This document shows positions 45,214 through 55,751 of a stretch of 64,000 nucleotides of DNA, one piece after another. Under the pieces are notes generated by a model. The model worked only from the letters and a program-made list of their open reading frames with translations. It did no database searches and was not told the DNA's origin. The stretch covers positions 1 through 64,000 of the forward strand of contig OZ244914.1 in the NCBI GenBank assembly GCA_965221795.1. Direction: 5' to 3'. Numbering within the stretch: position 1 is the first letter of the stretch; each line of letters starts with the position of its first letter. This DNA is from VYFG01 sp965221795. GTDB lineage: Bacteria > Pseudomonadota > Gammaproteobacteria > Arenicellales > Poriferihabitantaceae. Position numbers and translations under genes: made by a program.

Positions 45214-45218
45214 CTCTT

Positions 45219-46340
45219 TCAGGGTTTACTGTTTCGGATACTCATCAAGATACCAAATCCTATCATCATGGTCAGCATGGAGGTGCCGCCATAGCTGATC
45301 AGTGGCAGAGGCAATCCCACGACTGGCAAAACACCGGCCACCATCCCGATATTGACAAAAACATAGAAAAAGAAGCTCATCGATAATGCTCCTGCGACCA
45401 GGCGAGAATAGGCATCAGGGGCCTCAAATGCAATTATCAAGCCCCGTAGCACGATAAAAACATACAGCAGCAGCAAGACCATAGCGCCTATCCATCCAAA
45501 TTCCTCCGCATACACCGAAAACACAAAATCAGTGGAACGTTCCGGGATAAACTCCAGATGCGTCTGTGTCCCACCAAGCCAGCCTTTGCCACCGATCCCG
45601 CCAGAGCCAATGGCGATCATGGATTGGATCGTATGATATCCGGCTCCCAAGTGATCATTCCAGGGATCGAATAATGTCAAAATCCGGCGCTTTTGGTAAT
45701 CATGGAACACAAATATCCAGAATAGTGGGGCCGCAGCCCCCAACGCAACCGACACCGCCACAATCAGTTTCCAACTGATGCCGGCCATGAAAATCACCGC
45801 CACCCCGGTGGATGCAATCAGAATGGCCGTCCCAAGGTCTGGCTGCAGAACCACCAACACTACAGGTATCAAGACTACCCCGATGCACACCGCAAGATGG
45901 GGGAATCGAGTCGGCAAAGTCGGTTGAGTAATGACCCATGCCAGCATCATTGGCACGGCCAGCTTCATCATTTCAGAGGGTTGAAACTGAAAAAACCCAA
46001 GGTCGATCCAACGCTGGGCACCTTTGCCGGTAATGCCGAATACCAATACCAGCAGTAGCAGCAGAAGTCCGATACTGTAAAGAAGAGGAGACCATCGTTT
46101 GAGTGCAATCGGGGATAACTGGCAGCATACCAACATAATGAGCAGGGAGATCCCGATGCGGATGACTTGGCGGGTTATCACGGTTTCCTGTTGTGCACTG
46201 GCACTGTACAGCACCACCAGACCCACTGCCAGTAACATCAAAATGGCGATCAACAACGGCATATCGACGGGAAACAGCACCTCTTCACTGTTCCGGCTCT
46301 GCAGTCGGGAGATCATTCCACGGAGATTGCGCAGTGTCAT
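45219..46340 (-). CDS. rodA: Rod-shape SEDS glycosyltransferase RodA
   Basis: 373 residues with about ten membrane helices. SEDS landmarks are QPDLGTAILIASTG, the loop FIPERSTDFVFSVYAEEFG and the C-terminal PLPLISYGGTSML. It polymerises glycan strands with PBP2 in the elongasome. It overlaps mrdA by 4 bases. Confidence 0.97.
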   Translation of the reverse strand: MTLRNLRGMISRLQSRNSEEVLFPVDMPLLIAILMLLAVGLVVLYSASAQQETVITRQVIRIGISLLIMLVCCQLSPIALKRWSPLLYSIGLLLLLLVLVFGITGKGAQRWIDLGFFQFQPSEMMKLAVPMMLAWVITQPTLPTRFPHLAVCIGVVLIPVVLVVLQPDLGTAILIASTGVAVIFMAGISWKLIVAVSVALGAAAPLFWIFVFHDYQKRRILTLFDPWNDHLGAGYHTIQSMIAIGSGGIGGKGWLGGTQTHLEFIPERSTDFVFSVYAEEFGWIGAMVLLLLYVFIVLRGLIIAFEAPDAYSRLVAGALSMSFFFYVFVNIGMVAGVLPVVGLPLPLISYGGTSMLTMMIGFGILMSIRNSKP

Positions 46341-48241
46341 CCCGATCCTCCTACTGGTACGGATGAGCGAGATGATTCCGCCGGATATACGGTCGAAAAC
46401 AAGTCCAATCGATTGATCAGGTAATAATCAATCACTTGCTTGGCAATGGGGGCAGCAGTTTTACTTCCTCCGCCACCATGCTCCACAATCACGGCAACCG
46501 CGATTCTGGGATTCTCTACCGGAGCAAATCCGACAAACAGGGAATGATCCCGCAATCGTTTCTCGGTGGTTTCTTCTCGATAGGCTTCATTGGGATTGAG
46601 TTTCGAGACCTGCGCCGTCCCGGTCTTGCCCGCCATTTCATAGGGCATCCTGGACCGGGCGAGGGCCCGCGCGGTTCCATGGTCGCCATGTACCACATTC
46701 CGCATCCCGGAGATGACGTATTCGTAATGGTCCAAACGGTTCTGTTCAATCTGGCCGACCGGCTCCGGGTCATATGGGGTCAATGTCTGGCTTTGGGGAG
46801 TTTCCAGCGCCATCAGAAACCGTGGTTTGACCCGTCGGCCCCGATTGGCCAATGCCGCGGTAGCAGATGCCAGTTGCAACGGGGTCATCAGGGTATACCC
46901 CTGCCCAATTCCGACAATTACCGTTTCCCCCAGCATCCAATTCTCCCCCCGATTCTCCTTTTTCCATTCCCGAGAGGGCAAAAGCCCGCTTGGTTCTCCC
47001 AGCAAATCCACCCCGGTAGCCTGTCCAAACCCAAATACCCCCATGCCTCTGTGGATGGCGGTGATTCCCAGACGCTGGGCAAGATGATAATAGTATACGT
47101 TGCAAGACTGCTCAATGGCCTCTTGGGCATTCATACTGCCATGCCCTTCTTTCTTCCAGTCCTTATACTGAGTGCGACTGTTGGGCAGGGTGTAGACCCC
47201 ATTGCAATACACCCGCTCATTGGGATCAATTCCGTTCTGCATGCCTACCAGGCTCATGAACCCCTTGATCGTTGATCCGGGAGGATACCGGCCGGACAGC
47301 GCCCGATTCAACAGCGGTCGCCGGTCGGAGGTCCTCAATAGTTCATAGGATTTACGATCAATGCCATTGACAAAGGGATTCGGGTCGTAGCTTGGAACGC
47401 TGGCAAACGCAAGAATATCTCCCGTCGCCGGTTCCATGGCGACCACCGCCCCCTCGAATCCTTGCAGCAGCTCCATGGCTTTTTCCTGCAAATGGACATC
47501 CAGGCTGATATGCAGATTGTTGCCGGCGACTGCGGGCATTTGGTCCAAGATGCGAATCACTTTCCCATGCGCATTGGTCTCGACTTCCCGAACCCCGGGC
47601 CGGCCCAGTAGGGTCGATTCATAAAACGCCTCAATGCCGCTCTTGCCGATATAATCGAGCCCCCAATAGGCCTGATTGTCAATCTGCTCCAAGTCTTCCG
47701 CACTGATTCGCCCCATATAGCCAACGACATGGGATGTCAGATCTCCCCGGGGATATTTCCTCTGTAACCGCGCCTTCAGTTCAATACCAGGAAACCGATG
47801 CAGGTTGATCGCCAGTCGGGATAATTCCTTCTCACTCAGATTGGCCCGCAAGGTCTGCCGTTCAAACGATGGTCGCTTTTGCAATAAGGCCCGAAACCTT
47901 GCCAGATCTTCCCCGGTTAACTTCACGATCTGTCCCAACTGGTCCAGCAACCAAGCCATATCGTCTACCTTGTCCGGCAATACTTCGAGGTTGAACACCT
48001 GAAAATTCTGTGCCAGTACTTCTCCGTTCCGGTCATAGATCAATCCCCGTACCGGCGGTACAGGTAACTGCTCGATACTATTTCGTTGCGCCAGACTCTT
48101 GAATTGCTCATGCTGCACAATCTGCAAGTAGCCCAGTCGCACCCCCAGAATCAATACCAACAGCATCACAAACACGCCGGCCAGCAAGATCCGATCCTGG
48201 ATGATACGGTGGTTCTGCAGGTGAATCTTGCCGAAAGACAT
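46337..48241 (-). CDS. mrdA: Penicillin-binding protein 2 (elongasome transpeptidase)
   Basis: 634 residues from ATG 48241 (MSFGKIHLQNH); an upstream in-frame start would overlap mreD. Membrane helix near 20-40, the PBP dimerisation domain beginning PPVRGLIYDRNGEVLAQN, and the transpeptidase motifs STIK (in PPGSTIKGF), a SCN-like EQSCNVYYY and KTGTAQVS. It cross-links new peptidoglycan during elongation with RodA. Confidence 0.97.
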   Translation of the reverse strand: MSFGKIHLQNHRIIQDRILLAGVFVMLLVLILGVRLGYLQIVQHEQFKSLAQRNSIEQLPVPPVRGLIYDRNGEVLAQNFQVFNLEVLPDKVDDMAWLLDQLGQIVKLTGEDLARFRALLQKRPSFERQTLRANLSEKELSRLAINLHRFPGIELKARLQRKYPRGDLTSHVVGYMGRISAEDLEQIDNQAYWGLDYIGKSGIEAFYESTLLGRPGVREVETNAHGKVIRILDQMPAVAGNNLHISLDVHLQEKAMELLQGFEGAVVAMEPATGDILAFASVPSYDPNPFVNGIDRKSYELLRTSDRRPLLNRALSGRYPPGSTIKGFMSLVGMQNGIDPNERVYCNGVYTLPNSRTQYKDWKKEGHGSMNAQEAIEQSCNVYYYHLAQRLGITAIHRGMGVFGFGQATGVDLLGEPSGLLPSREWKKENRGENWMLGETVIVGIGQGYTLMTPLQLASATAALANRGRRVKPRFLMALETPQSQTLTPYDPEPVGQIEQNRLDHYEYVISGMRNVVHGDHGTARALARSRMPYEMAGKTGTAQVSKLNPNEAYREETTEKRLRDHSLFVGFAPVENPRIAVAVIVEHGGGGSKTAAPIAKQVIDYYLINRLDLFSTVYPAESSRSSVPVGGSG

Positions 48242-48248
48242 GCCAATC

Positions 48249-48779
48249 CTATCCCTTGGAGGCGAGAGCACTACGCTGCCGGAGGAATCGCAGAGTGATA
48301 TGGACAATCGGCCAAGCCAACATTGATGTCAGTGCTGCTTGCCAGAAAACCAGTTCGATCGGGACCTCATTGATGATCCGGAAAGCCCAGGCGATGCAAA
48401 AAACCTGAAAGCTTGACAAGGCCAGAATCACCACACACTGCTGCGATAATGGATAACGCTGAACCTGGCGGTGAAAGGTTCCTCCCATCAGGGCCACAAA
48501 AGCCATCATGATGGCATACATCCCGAACGGCGTATGCAGTATCAGGTCCAAAAAGAGCCCGACAGACCAACCCAACCACACTCCGACCCGGTCCGGAGCG
48601 ATCACACACCAGTAAAACAACACCAGGCTCACCCAATGAGGTTTTGCATACCGCATCCAGTCGGGATAGGGGATGAGCGTCAACAAGATTGCGATCACCA
48701 AAGAGCCTGCAATCAGCCATTCCCGATTGAGCCGTGGGGTACGGGAATACCCTGTGGTCGCCGGTTGTGGGGTTGGCAT
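48249..48779 (-). CDS. mreD: Rod-shape determining protein MreD
   Basis: 176 residues from ATG 48779, which is preceded by GGGAG at proper spacing. Five hydrophobic segments, with family features LVLFYWCVIAPDRVGVWLGWSVGLFLDLI. Inner-membrane elongasome component. Follows mreC and precedes mrdA. Confidence 0.9.
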   Translation of the reverse strand: MPTPQPATTGYSRTPRLNREWLIAGSLVIAILLTLIPYPDWMRYAKPHWVSLVLFYWCVIAPDRVGVWLGWSVGLFLDLILHTPFGMYAIMMAFVALMGGTFHRQVQRYPLSQQCVVILALSSFQVFCIAWAFRIINEVPIELVFWQAALTSMLAWPIVHITLRFLRQRSALASKG

Positions 48780-48823
48780 GACGTTTATCTCCCGGAAAAA
48801 TCTACCCAAACCAACGGATCGCC

Positions 48824-49651
48824 CTATTGTGGAGTGAGCACTTGAGCCCCATCCCAAACCAGCAGCACTTGCTTGACAAAATCCAATCTGGAGGTCGTCA
48901 GGGCATGGATGGTTAAAAAGGATCGATTGGCTTCAATAATAATCTCTTCGACCCTGGCCACCTTGTATCCGGGGGGGAAACGACCGCCCATTCCAGAAGT
49001 CACAAAGACATCCCCCTTGCGGATATCCGCTTGTGGCAGAACATAGGGGGCTGACACCCGGCGCTCTTCTCCAGTTCCCCGCACAATGGTGCGAAACCCG
49101 TTTCGCTGTACTTGCACCGGCAGTCCATGACTTCGGTCCGTGATTAAGGTGACCACGCTTTGTTTGATACCCACTTCGGAGATCTGACCGACCACACCCT
49201 CCGATACCACCACCGGTTGTCCGAGAAACACGCCCGATTCGGTTCCTCGACCAATGATGAGTCGGTGGCGAAAGGGGTCCATGCTGATATCGACAATTTC
49301 GGCCATGATCATCGGTTGGTCCGACCGGCGTGACGTCGCCAACAGACGCGACAACCGGTTATTCTCCAATACCAGTTCGTCAAAAGTCTGCAGTTTGGTC
49401 TTGAGCTTCAGATTCTCTTCTTTCAACACCGCGATCTCGTCCGTTACCACACGTTCCCGATACAGGGAACGAATCGTTTCATACATGGTACCGGGGAAAG
49501 CAGCCGCACTATAAAATGGCACTGCAGCAATCGACGCCATGGAACGCACCGGATCCAACCGATCACTGCGATGATCTACTATGATCAGTCCCAGAGAGAG
49601 TATCAAGATAAAGAGAAATCGATGAAGTGTGCTGATATAGCCGAAGATCAT
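48824..49651 (-). CDS. mreC: Rod-shape determining protein MreC
   Basis: 275 residues from ATG 49651. One N-terminal membrane helix, a coiled coil (VLKEENLKLKTKLQTFDEL), then the periplasmic beta domain (VVVSEGVVGQISEVG, KGDVFVTSGMGGRFPPGY). It links MreB and PBP2. Confidence 0.95.
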   Translation of the reverse strand: MIFGYISTLHRFLFILILSLGLIIVDHRSDRLDPVRSMASIAAVPFYSAAAFPGTMYETIRSLYRERVVTDEIAVLKEENLKLKTKLQTFDELVLENNRLSRLLATSRRSDQPMIMAEIVDISMDPFRHRLIIGRGTESGVFLGQPVVVSEGVVGQISEVGIKQSVVTLITDRSHGLPVQVQRNGFRTIVRGTGEERRVSAPYVLPQADIRKGDVFVTSGMGGRFPPGYKVARVEEIIIEANRSFLTIHALTTSRLDFVKQVLLVWDGAQVLTPQ

Positions 49652-49751
49652 GATTCCTGCATCGATGACAACGTGAGGCCGGACACACGCGACTCCGGGT
49701 TCCAAGGAACTGAAGAGTTGTATTGAGGTGCGTCATCGGACATCATGGACC

Positions 49752-50795
49752 TCAATAGTCGCTGGAGAATACCGTATTGAGTGCATCCATTTCTTCGAGT
49801 GCACGCCCACAGCCGCGGACCACACAGGTCAGTGGGTCTTCAGCAATCACCACCGGCAAGTCCGTATCTTGCATAATCCTGCGGTCCATATCCCGCATCA
49901 AGGCTCCGCCACCGGCAATGACCATGCCCTTTTCTCCAATGTCGGCAGACAGCTCCGGAGGAGTTTTTTCGAGTGCCTGTCGGATGGCCTGCATGATCGA
50001 GCCCAAGGCATGGTCAATGGCTTCAAAGACCTCAGCGCTGGTAATGACCAGACTGCGCGCCATTCCCTCCGAGATATCACGGCCCTTGATTTCCATTTCC
50101 ATGTGGTCTGAATCCAGGCAGGCGGTGGCAATCGTCTGCTTGACCCGCTCCGCGGTGGATTCCCCAATCAACAGGCCATGCCGACGCCGGACATAGCTAA
50201 TAATGGAATCGTCGCAGACATTTCCAGCCACCCGAAGCGAATCGGAGTAGACCATACCGCCCAGGGAGATAATCCCGACTTCCGTGGTTCCGCCCCCAAT
50301 ATCCACAACCATGGAACCGGTCGGCTCCGCGACTGGTAAATTGGCACCGATCGCCACGGCCATGGGTTCCTCGATCAGATATACCTCACGAGCCCCGGCA
50401 CTGATCGCTGACTCCCGAATGGCCCGGCGCTCCACCTGGGTCGAACCACAAGGCACACAAACAATGATGCGCGGACTGAAAAAGAAACGGTTTTCCTGTA
50501 CTTTGCGGATAAAGTACTTGAGCATGTCTTCCGTAACATTGAAATCGGCGATGACTCCATCGTTCATCGGCCGGATTGCCCGGATGGTTCCGGGCGTCCG
50601 CCCCAGCATCATCTTGGCTTCATGCCCGACCGCCAGCACACTTCGCCCCCCCCCATCGAAATCGCCTTGTTTGATGGCCACTACCGAAGGCTCGTTCAGT
50701 ACAATGCCCTTGTTACGTACATAAATCAGAGTATTGGCTGTTCCCAGATCAATGGCAAGATCATTGGAAAAAAAGCCCGCAAAGCGTCTCAGCAT
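49752..50795 (-). CDS. mreB: Actin-like rod-shape protein MreB
   Basis: 347 residues from ATG 50795, the same length as E. coli MreB. ATP-binding motifs are IDLGTANTLIYV, DIGGGTTEVGIISLGG and VIAGGGALMRD. Cytoplasmic scaffold of the elongasome. First gene of mreBCD-mrdA-rodA-mltB-rlpA-dacA-ybeD-lipB, all in one direction. Confidence 0.98.
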   Translation of the reverse strand: MLRRFAGFFSNDLAIDLGTANTLIYVRNKGIVLNEPSVVAIKQGDFDGGGRSVLAVGHEAKMMLGRTPGTIRAIRPMNDGVIADFNVTEDMLKYFIRKVQENRFFFSPRIIVCVPCGSTQVERRAIRESAISAGAREVYLIEEPMAVAIGANLPVAEPTGSMVVDIGGGTTEVGIISLGGMVYSDSLRVAGNVCDDSIISYVRRRHGLLIGESTAERVKQTIATACLDSDHMEMEIKGRDISEGMARSLVITSAEVFEAIDHALGSIMQAIRQALEKTPPELSADIGEKGMVIAGGGALMRDMDRRIMQDTDLPVVIAEDPLTCVVRGCGRALEEMDALNTVFSSDY

Positions 50796-51012
50796 GATGA
50801 AGTCGGGTGGGGGTTGGGTTGCCCCGGCAAGCCGGAAAATTCTGGCGGGGTAGCTTATCAATCCGAGCCATACTATTCAACCGGGGAAAGCTATGGTACA
50901 TTGATGCAGATCTCGGGGTTTTTCATCTCGCGCCGATGCCGGGATCGGCATGGTCTCTACATGCCATGAATGACAAATTTCCCGGCCGTTCCCTTCCATC
51001 ACGCTCACAAAC

Positions 51013-51303
51013 ATGTCTGCTGTTAACCGCGATACCATCGAACATATTGCCCGACTTTCCCGATTGCAAGTGAATGAAGAAATGTGTGATCAGTTTGCCG
51101 ATCAGCTTTCCCGGATTCTGGATCTGGTTGCACAAATGAACCGGATTGATACGGAAGTGATCGTGCCGATGGCGCATCCTCAGGATGTCCATCTCCGGCT
51201 GCGACCGGATCAGGTAACCACGAAAAACCATCGGGAAGAATATCAAGCACTGGCCCCGGAAGCCAAGGACGGCCTTTATCTGGTTCCACGGGTCATCGAA
51301 TAG
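51013..51303 (+). CDS. gatC: Asp/Glu-tRNA amidotransferase subunit C
   Basis: 96 residues with the GatC pattern IEHIARLSRLQVNEE and MNRIDTEVIVPMAHP. Stabilises GatA in the GatCAB complex that converts Asp-tRNA(Asn) or Glu-tRNA(Gln) to the amide forms. First gene of gatCAB, divergent from mreB with about 217 bases between them. Confidence 0.95.
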   Translation: MSAVNRDTIEHIARLSRLQVNEEMCDQFADQLSRILDLVAQMNRIDTEVIVPMAHPQDVHLRLRPDQVTTKNHREEYQALAPEAKDGLYLVPRVIE

Positions 51304-51356
51304 AACCACTGCCGGCCTCGTCGGGTCGGCAGCCCCGACATACCAATGAATTCAGC

Positions 51357-52811
51357 ATGCATCACCGTTCCATCAAGGCTCATGCCCGCGCACTGGCAAA
51401 AGGTGAGTACAGCAGTGTAGAGCTTACGAAATCCCTGCTCCAGCGCATCGAAAATGCGCATCACCTGAATGCTTTCATTACCGTCACCCCGGACTTGGCC
51501 CTGAAGCAAGCGGCCGAGGCAGATCAAAGGATTCGCACTGAAAATCCGGGACCGCTGACGGGCATCCCGATGGTCCACAAGGACATTTTCTGTACCCGGG
51601 GCATTCGCACAACCTGTGGCTCGAAAATGCTATCCGATTTTGTCTCACCTTACGATGCCACGGTAGTCTCGCGCTTGGCGAACGCCGGGATGGTCTGTAT
51701 GGGCAAGACCAATATGGATGAGTTCGCCATGGGATCCTCCAATGAAAACAGCTATTATGGCGTGGTCCGGAATCCTTGGGACTCTGATCGGGTACCTGGA
51801 GGCAGTTCCGGAGGATCCGCTGCTGCGGTAGCAGCCCGACTGTCACCGGTGGCCACGGCTACCGATACCGGCGGCTCGATTCGCCAACCAGCGGCACTGT
51901 GCGGAATTACGGGGATCAAGCCCAGTTATGGCCGGGTATCCCGCTATGGCATGGTGGCGTTTGCGTCTTCGCTGGACCAGGGAGGGATTCTGGCCACCCA
52001 CGCCGAAGATGCAGCCCTGGTCTTGCAGGCAATGGCCGGATTCGATGAGCGGGACTCCACCAGTCTCGACCTTCCGGTGCCAGATTATTCCCAGATGCTG
52101 GACGAACCGCTCCAAGGTCGTGTCGTCGGACTGCCGAAGGAATTTTTTGGGGACGACGTCGAATCAGATGTGGCTGATGTGATTCAGACTGCTGTCCACG
52201 AACTGGAGTCTTTAGGGGCGCGTACGGTCGAGGTGGAACTGCCCAACTGCCCGGTTGGCGTCTCCTGTTATTATGTGCTGGCACCTGCCGAAGCCAGTTC
52301 CAACCTCTCCCGCTTCGATGGGGTCCGCTATGGCCACCGTGCGGAATACTGCGAAGATCTGATCAACCTGTACGAGCGCAGCCGAACAGAAGGTTTCGGC
52401 GATGAAGTGCAGCGCCGAATCATGACGGGCACCTATGTCCTGTCCCAGGGATATTACGATGCTTACTACATTAAGGCACAAAAGCTCCGCCGTATGATTT
52501 CGGAGGATTTCGCCCGTGTCTTTGAAACATGCGACCTGATTGCCGGCCCCACATCGCCGGGAACCGCTTTTCCGATTGGTGCCAAGAACGACGACCCGGT
52601 TGCCATGTACCTGAACGATATTTTTACCATTCCCGCTAACCTAGCCGGCCTGCCCGGGATCTCGGTTCATGCCGGATTGGATCGAAGAGGGCTTCCTGTA
52701 GGACTGCACCTGATTGGTCGGTATCTGGATGAGGCCACGATTCTGAATGTGGCTCATCAATTTCAACAAGCCACCGATTGGCACAACCAGATCCCCGGAG
52801 AGTACGCATAA
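51357..52811 (+). CDS. gatA: Asp/Glu-tRNA amidotransferase subunit A
   Basis: 484 residues; amidase signature with catalytic Lys in IPMVHKDIF, and the Ser pair in GGSSGGSAAAVAARLSPVATATDTGGSIRQPA. It generates ammonia from glutamine. Its stop overlaps gatB as TAATG. Confidence 0.98.
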   Translation: MHHRSIKAHARALAKGEYSSVELTKSLLQRIENAHHLNAFITVTPDLALKQAAEADQRIRTENPGPLTGIPMVHKDIFCTRGIRTTCGSKMLSDFVSPYDATVVSRLANAGMVCMGKTNMDEFAMGSSNENSYYGVVRNPWDSDRVPGGSSGGSAAAVAARLSPVATATDTGGSIRQPAALCGITGIKPSYGRVSRYGMVAFASSLDQGGILATHAEDAALVLQAMAGFDERDSTSLDLPVPDYSQMLDEPLQGRVVGLPKEFFGDDVESDVADVIQTAVHELESLGARTVEVELPNCPVGVSCYYVLAPAEASSNLSRFDGVRYGHRAEYCEDLINLYERSRTEGFGDEVQRRIMTGTYVLSQGYYDAYYIKAQKLRRMISEDFARVFETCDLIAGPTSPGTAFPIGAKNDDPVAMYLNDIFTIPANLAGLPGISVHAGLDRRGLPVGLHLIGRYLDEATILNVAHQFQQATDWHNQIPGEYA

Positions 52812-54244
52812 TGGAATGGGAGACGGTCATTGGCCTGGAAGTCCATGTGCAATTGCAAACCTGCAGCAAAATCTTCTCTGGTGCACCGACCGCTTATGGT
52901 GCGGAACCGAATACACAGGCCTGTGAGGTCAGCATTGCCCTGCCCGGGGTGCTGCCGGTCATGAACCGGGAGGCCGCCCGGCTCGCAGTCCGGTTTGGCC
53001 TGGCCATCGGGGCAGAAATCAACCAGACTTCTGTTTTTGCCCGCAAGAACTATTTCTATCCCGACTTGCCCAAGGGGTACCAAATCAGTCAGTATGAAAG
53101 CCCCATCGTCGGCCGAGGCGCACTGGAAATCTTTCTTGCAGACCGTTCGAAAGTCATTGGGATCACACGGGCACACCTGGAAGAAGATGCCGGAAAATCA
53201 TTGCACGATCAGTTTACCGATGGCTCTGGCATTGACCTGAACCGGGCCGGCACCCCTCTTTTGGAAATCGTCTCTGAACCGGACATGCGCTCGGCAGCCG
53301 AAGCTACGGCCTACCTCAAGCAACTGCATGCTCTGGTCCGCTACCTCGGTATTTCTGATGGCAACATGCAGGAAGGTTCGTTTCGCTGTGATGCGAATGT
53401 CTCGGTTCGACCTGAGGGAGACCGCCAGTTCGGAACCCGTACCGAACTGAAGAATATCAATTCGTTCCGGTTCATCGAGAAAGCGATTCGGTTCGAAGTC
53501 GCACGCCAGATCGACCTGTTGGAGGAGGGAGGACAGGTTGTCCAGGAGACTCGTCTGTATGATCCTGTTCGCAATGAAACCCGGTCCATGCGCTCCAAGG
53601 AGGATGCGCATGATTATCGCTATTTCCCGGACCCGGACCTGCCACCCATGGTGCTGGATGACCAATTCCTGGCCGAAGTCCGGTCCAGTTTGCCGGAACT
53701 CCCCCAGGACCGACGCAAACGACTTCTGGAACAGTACGATTTGTCCCCGGACGATGCAACGCAACTGGTCAGTGAACGGGCATTGGCCGATTATTTTGAA
53801 GCGGTGATCGCAGCTTCGACGGCCGTGCCGCGCCTTGCCTGTAACTGGATACTCGGAGAATTGAATGCAGCCCTGAATCAGGACACCATCACGATCGAAG
53901 AATCCCGAGTAAGTGCTCCGGCCCTGGCCACGCTATTGGACCGGATTGCCGATCACACCCTCTCCGGAAAAATTGCCAAAGAGGTTTTTGCGGCCATGTG
54001 GAGAGGTGAAGGGGACGCGGATTCCATCATCGAGACTCGAGGACTCCAGCAGATCACGGATCCTGCAGCCATCGAATCTGTAGTCGAGGATGTGCTGACA
54101 TCCTGCCCTGCGCAAGTCCAACAATATCGAGAAGGGAACCTGAAGGTGATGGGGTATCTCGTTGGGCAGGTAATGAAAAAAACCCAGGGAAAGGCTAACC
54201 CGAAACAGGTCAACGAAATGCTGAGGGATAAGATGTCTGAGTAG
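52811..54244 (+). CDS. gatB: Asp/Glu-tRNA amidotransferase subunit B
   Basis: 477 residues from ATG 52811 (MEWETVIGLEVHVQL), which shares a base with the gatA stop. GatB motifs are FYPDLPKGYQISQYE, EEDAGKSLHD and VSEPDMRSAAEA; a C-terminal YqeY-like tail domain binds tRNA. It phosphorylates and amidates the tRNA-bound residue. Confidence 0.98.
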   Translation: MEWETVIGLEVHVQLQTCSKIFSGAPTAYGAEPNTQACEVSIALPGVLPVMNREAARLAVRFGLAIGAEINQTSVFARKNYFYPDLPKGYQISQYESPIVGRGALEIFLADRSKVIGITRAHLEEDAGKSLHDQFTDGSGIDLNRAGTPLLEIVSEPDMRSAAEATAYLKQLHALVRYLGISDGNMQEGSFRCDANVSVRPEGDRQFGTRTELKNINSFRFIEKAIRFEVARQIDLLEEGGQVVQETRLYDPVRNETRSMRSKEDAHDYRYFPDPDLPPMVLDDQFLAEVRSSLPELPQDRRKRLLEQYDLSPDDATQLVSERALADYFEAVIAASTAVPRLACNWILGELNAALNQDTITIEESRVSAPALATLLDRIADHTLSGKIAKEVFAAMWRGEGDADSIIETRGLQQITDPAAIESVVEDVLTSCPAQVQQYREGNLKVMGYLVGQVMKKTQGKANPKQVNEMLRDKMSE

Positions 54245-54547
54245 GTCTGCAGTTGGACCCCGAATTCTAAACAGCCATACCCTAAATCCATCGTAGATTA
54301 TTGATTTTTTAATAAAAATATAGAAAACCTTTCATTACCATGGTTCTCACAAAAGGTCAGTCAGGTTTCCGGTGCCATGGGCCCAAGGGCCCAAGGGCGC
54401 ACGATAACGGATCTAACGCGGACTGAACAAGTCCTTGTTTCAGAACAGAAGATGAATCAGAGAACCATCCCAACCGAGATCGGCCAAGCGGCCGTTTGCG
54501 TGCCGCTTCGCGAAAGCAAGAGAGCCGCAAAGGCAACCCGGGGAGTC
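54245..54547. other. 303-bp stretch after gatB
   Basis: An AT-rich part (54288-54350) is followed by a GC-rich part. No gene, clear terminator or repeat was identified. The composition change near 54355 marks the boundary of the GC-rich ATPase segment. Confidence 0.35.
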
Positions 54548-55702
54548 TCAGGAAGTCGGCGAATCGACCGGCAGTGCCCGCAGGTAGTCGCCCAGCGATG
54601 GAATGGGAATCCGGTAGTGCTTGGGTGGGTGCTGCACCGGTGCCAACAGGCCCGCATGCAGGGCATCGGTCAGGAAGGTATCCAACGGCTCGCCCTGGCG
54701 CACCGCTTCGGTGAGCGCGTCGAGGGTCGGAGTGGATAGCAGGCCGCCCCGTTCGGCGGCCGCTTCGGCCAACTGCCGGTAGACCTCCGGTTCGGCCGAG
54801 CCAGCCTCCAGCCGGGCGGCATAATACCGTTCCATCCGCTCCCGGCCCCGGGTCTGGGCGTCGATCAGGGAGTCCTCGCCCAGTTCCCCGCTCCGGTGGT
54901 CCTGGAGGACCCGCATCGCCGCCACCGCCACCCGGTTGAGATGCTGCGGCCAGCCCTGCGACAAGGCCGCCAGCTGCTCGACCCACTGGGCCCGTTCGGT
55001 CGCCGTCCCCGGGAACCCGTAGGCGGTGAAGACCCTCTCCAGGGCTTCGGCCGCTTCGCTCTCCGCCAGCGGCTCCAGGGTCACTACCCGCTCATCAGCG
55101 AGGCGCGACAGGCCGCCCCGGCGCAACATGGCCCGGGTATCACTGAGACCAAAGAATGCCGCCACCAGCGGTATCCCCTGCGGGTCCCGGTGCAGGCAGT
55201 CCAGCACCGCCTTGGTCGACGGTGCCACCGGCACATTCTGCGCTTCATCCACACACACCACCAGACGAACCTTCGCCAACAATGGAGCCGCCTGGCGGAA
55301 CGCCCGCGCCGCCGTCATCGTGGATTCACGGCGGCTACCTACCGACAGTCCGAACGCCCCACCCCCACGGTCCCATAATTCCCGCGACAGCCGCTGGCCT
55401 TGGGCCTGCAGGTCGTCCAGCCGCCGGGCCACCGCCGGCGTCGAATGGTGCCGCACCGCCTCCAGGCATTCCGCCATCAGCGCCGACTTGCCGCCCCCCG
55501 GCGCCCCCTGGAACACCATCGTGCCACCGCCCACAATACCTTCACTCAAGCGGAAGACGGCCGATCGGAACACCTCGAACTCCACCTCACGGCCGCGAAA
55601 GAAGGCCTCGCGACCGGATTCGGCGCGGTCGGGCCGTCGCAGCCAAGTGTCCAGCGGCAGTGGCTCAACGGGTGGGGGCAGCGGAAAGAACTCGGGATTC
55701 AT
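54548..55702 (-). CDS. GC-rich AAA ATPase (ExeA/TniB-like), unknown role
   Basis: 384 residues. Walker A is QGAPGGGKSALM, Walker B VVCVDEAQNVP, with a sensor segment VAAFFGLSDTRAMLRRGG. The C-terminal part (PSLGDYLRAL and before) is helical. The architecture is like AAA_22/TniB/ExeA ATPases, but no transposase partner or secretion gene is next to it. Its strongly GC-rich codons differ from neighbours, which, with the IS630 relic just upstream of its start, suggests transfer. Not assignable to a known system. Confidence 0.75.
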   Translation of the reverse strand: MNPEFFPLPPPVEPLPLDTWLRRPDRAESGREAFFRGREVEFEVFRSAVFRLSEGIVGGGTMVFQGAPGGGKSALMAECLEAVRHHSTPAVARRLDDLQAQGQRLSRELWDRGGGAFGLSVGSRRESTMTAARAFRQAAPLLAKVRLVVCVDEAQNVPVAPSTKAVLDCLHRDPQGIPLVAAFFGLSDTRAMLRRGGLSRLADERVVTLEPLAESEAAEALERVFTAYGFPGTATERAQWVEQLAALSQGWPQHLNRVAVAAMRVLQDHRSGELGEDSLIDAQTRGRERMERYYAARLEAGSAEPEVYRQLAEAAAERGGLLSTPTLDALTEAVRQGEPLDTFLTDALHAGLLAPVQHPPKHYRIPIPSLGDYLRALPVDSPTS

Positions 55703-55751
55703 GTCAACACGTGGGTCCGTTCAGAGACAGCACAGACCATACACGGGGGCG

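Noticed and set aside
54357..54986. Long minus-strand frame, Gly/Pro/Arg rich, overlapping the ATPase 3' end
   Set aside because: GC-rich codon bias of the ATPase keeps other frames open; no motif, and the composition is atypical.
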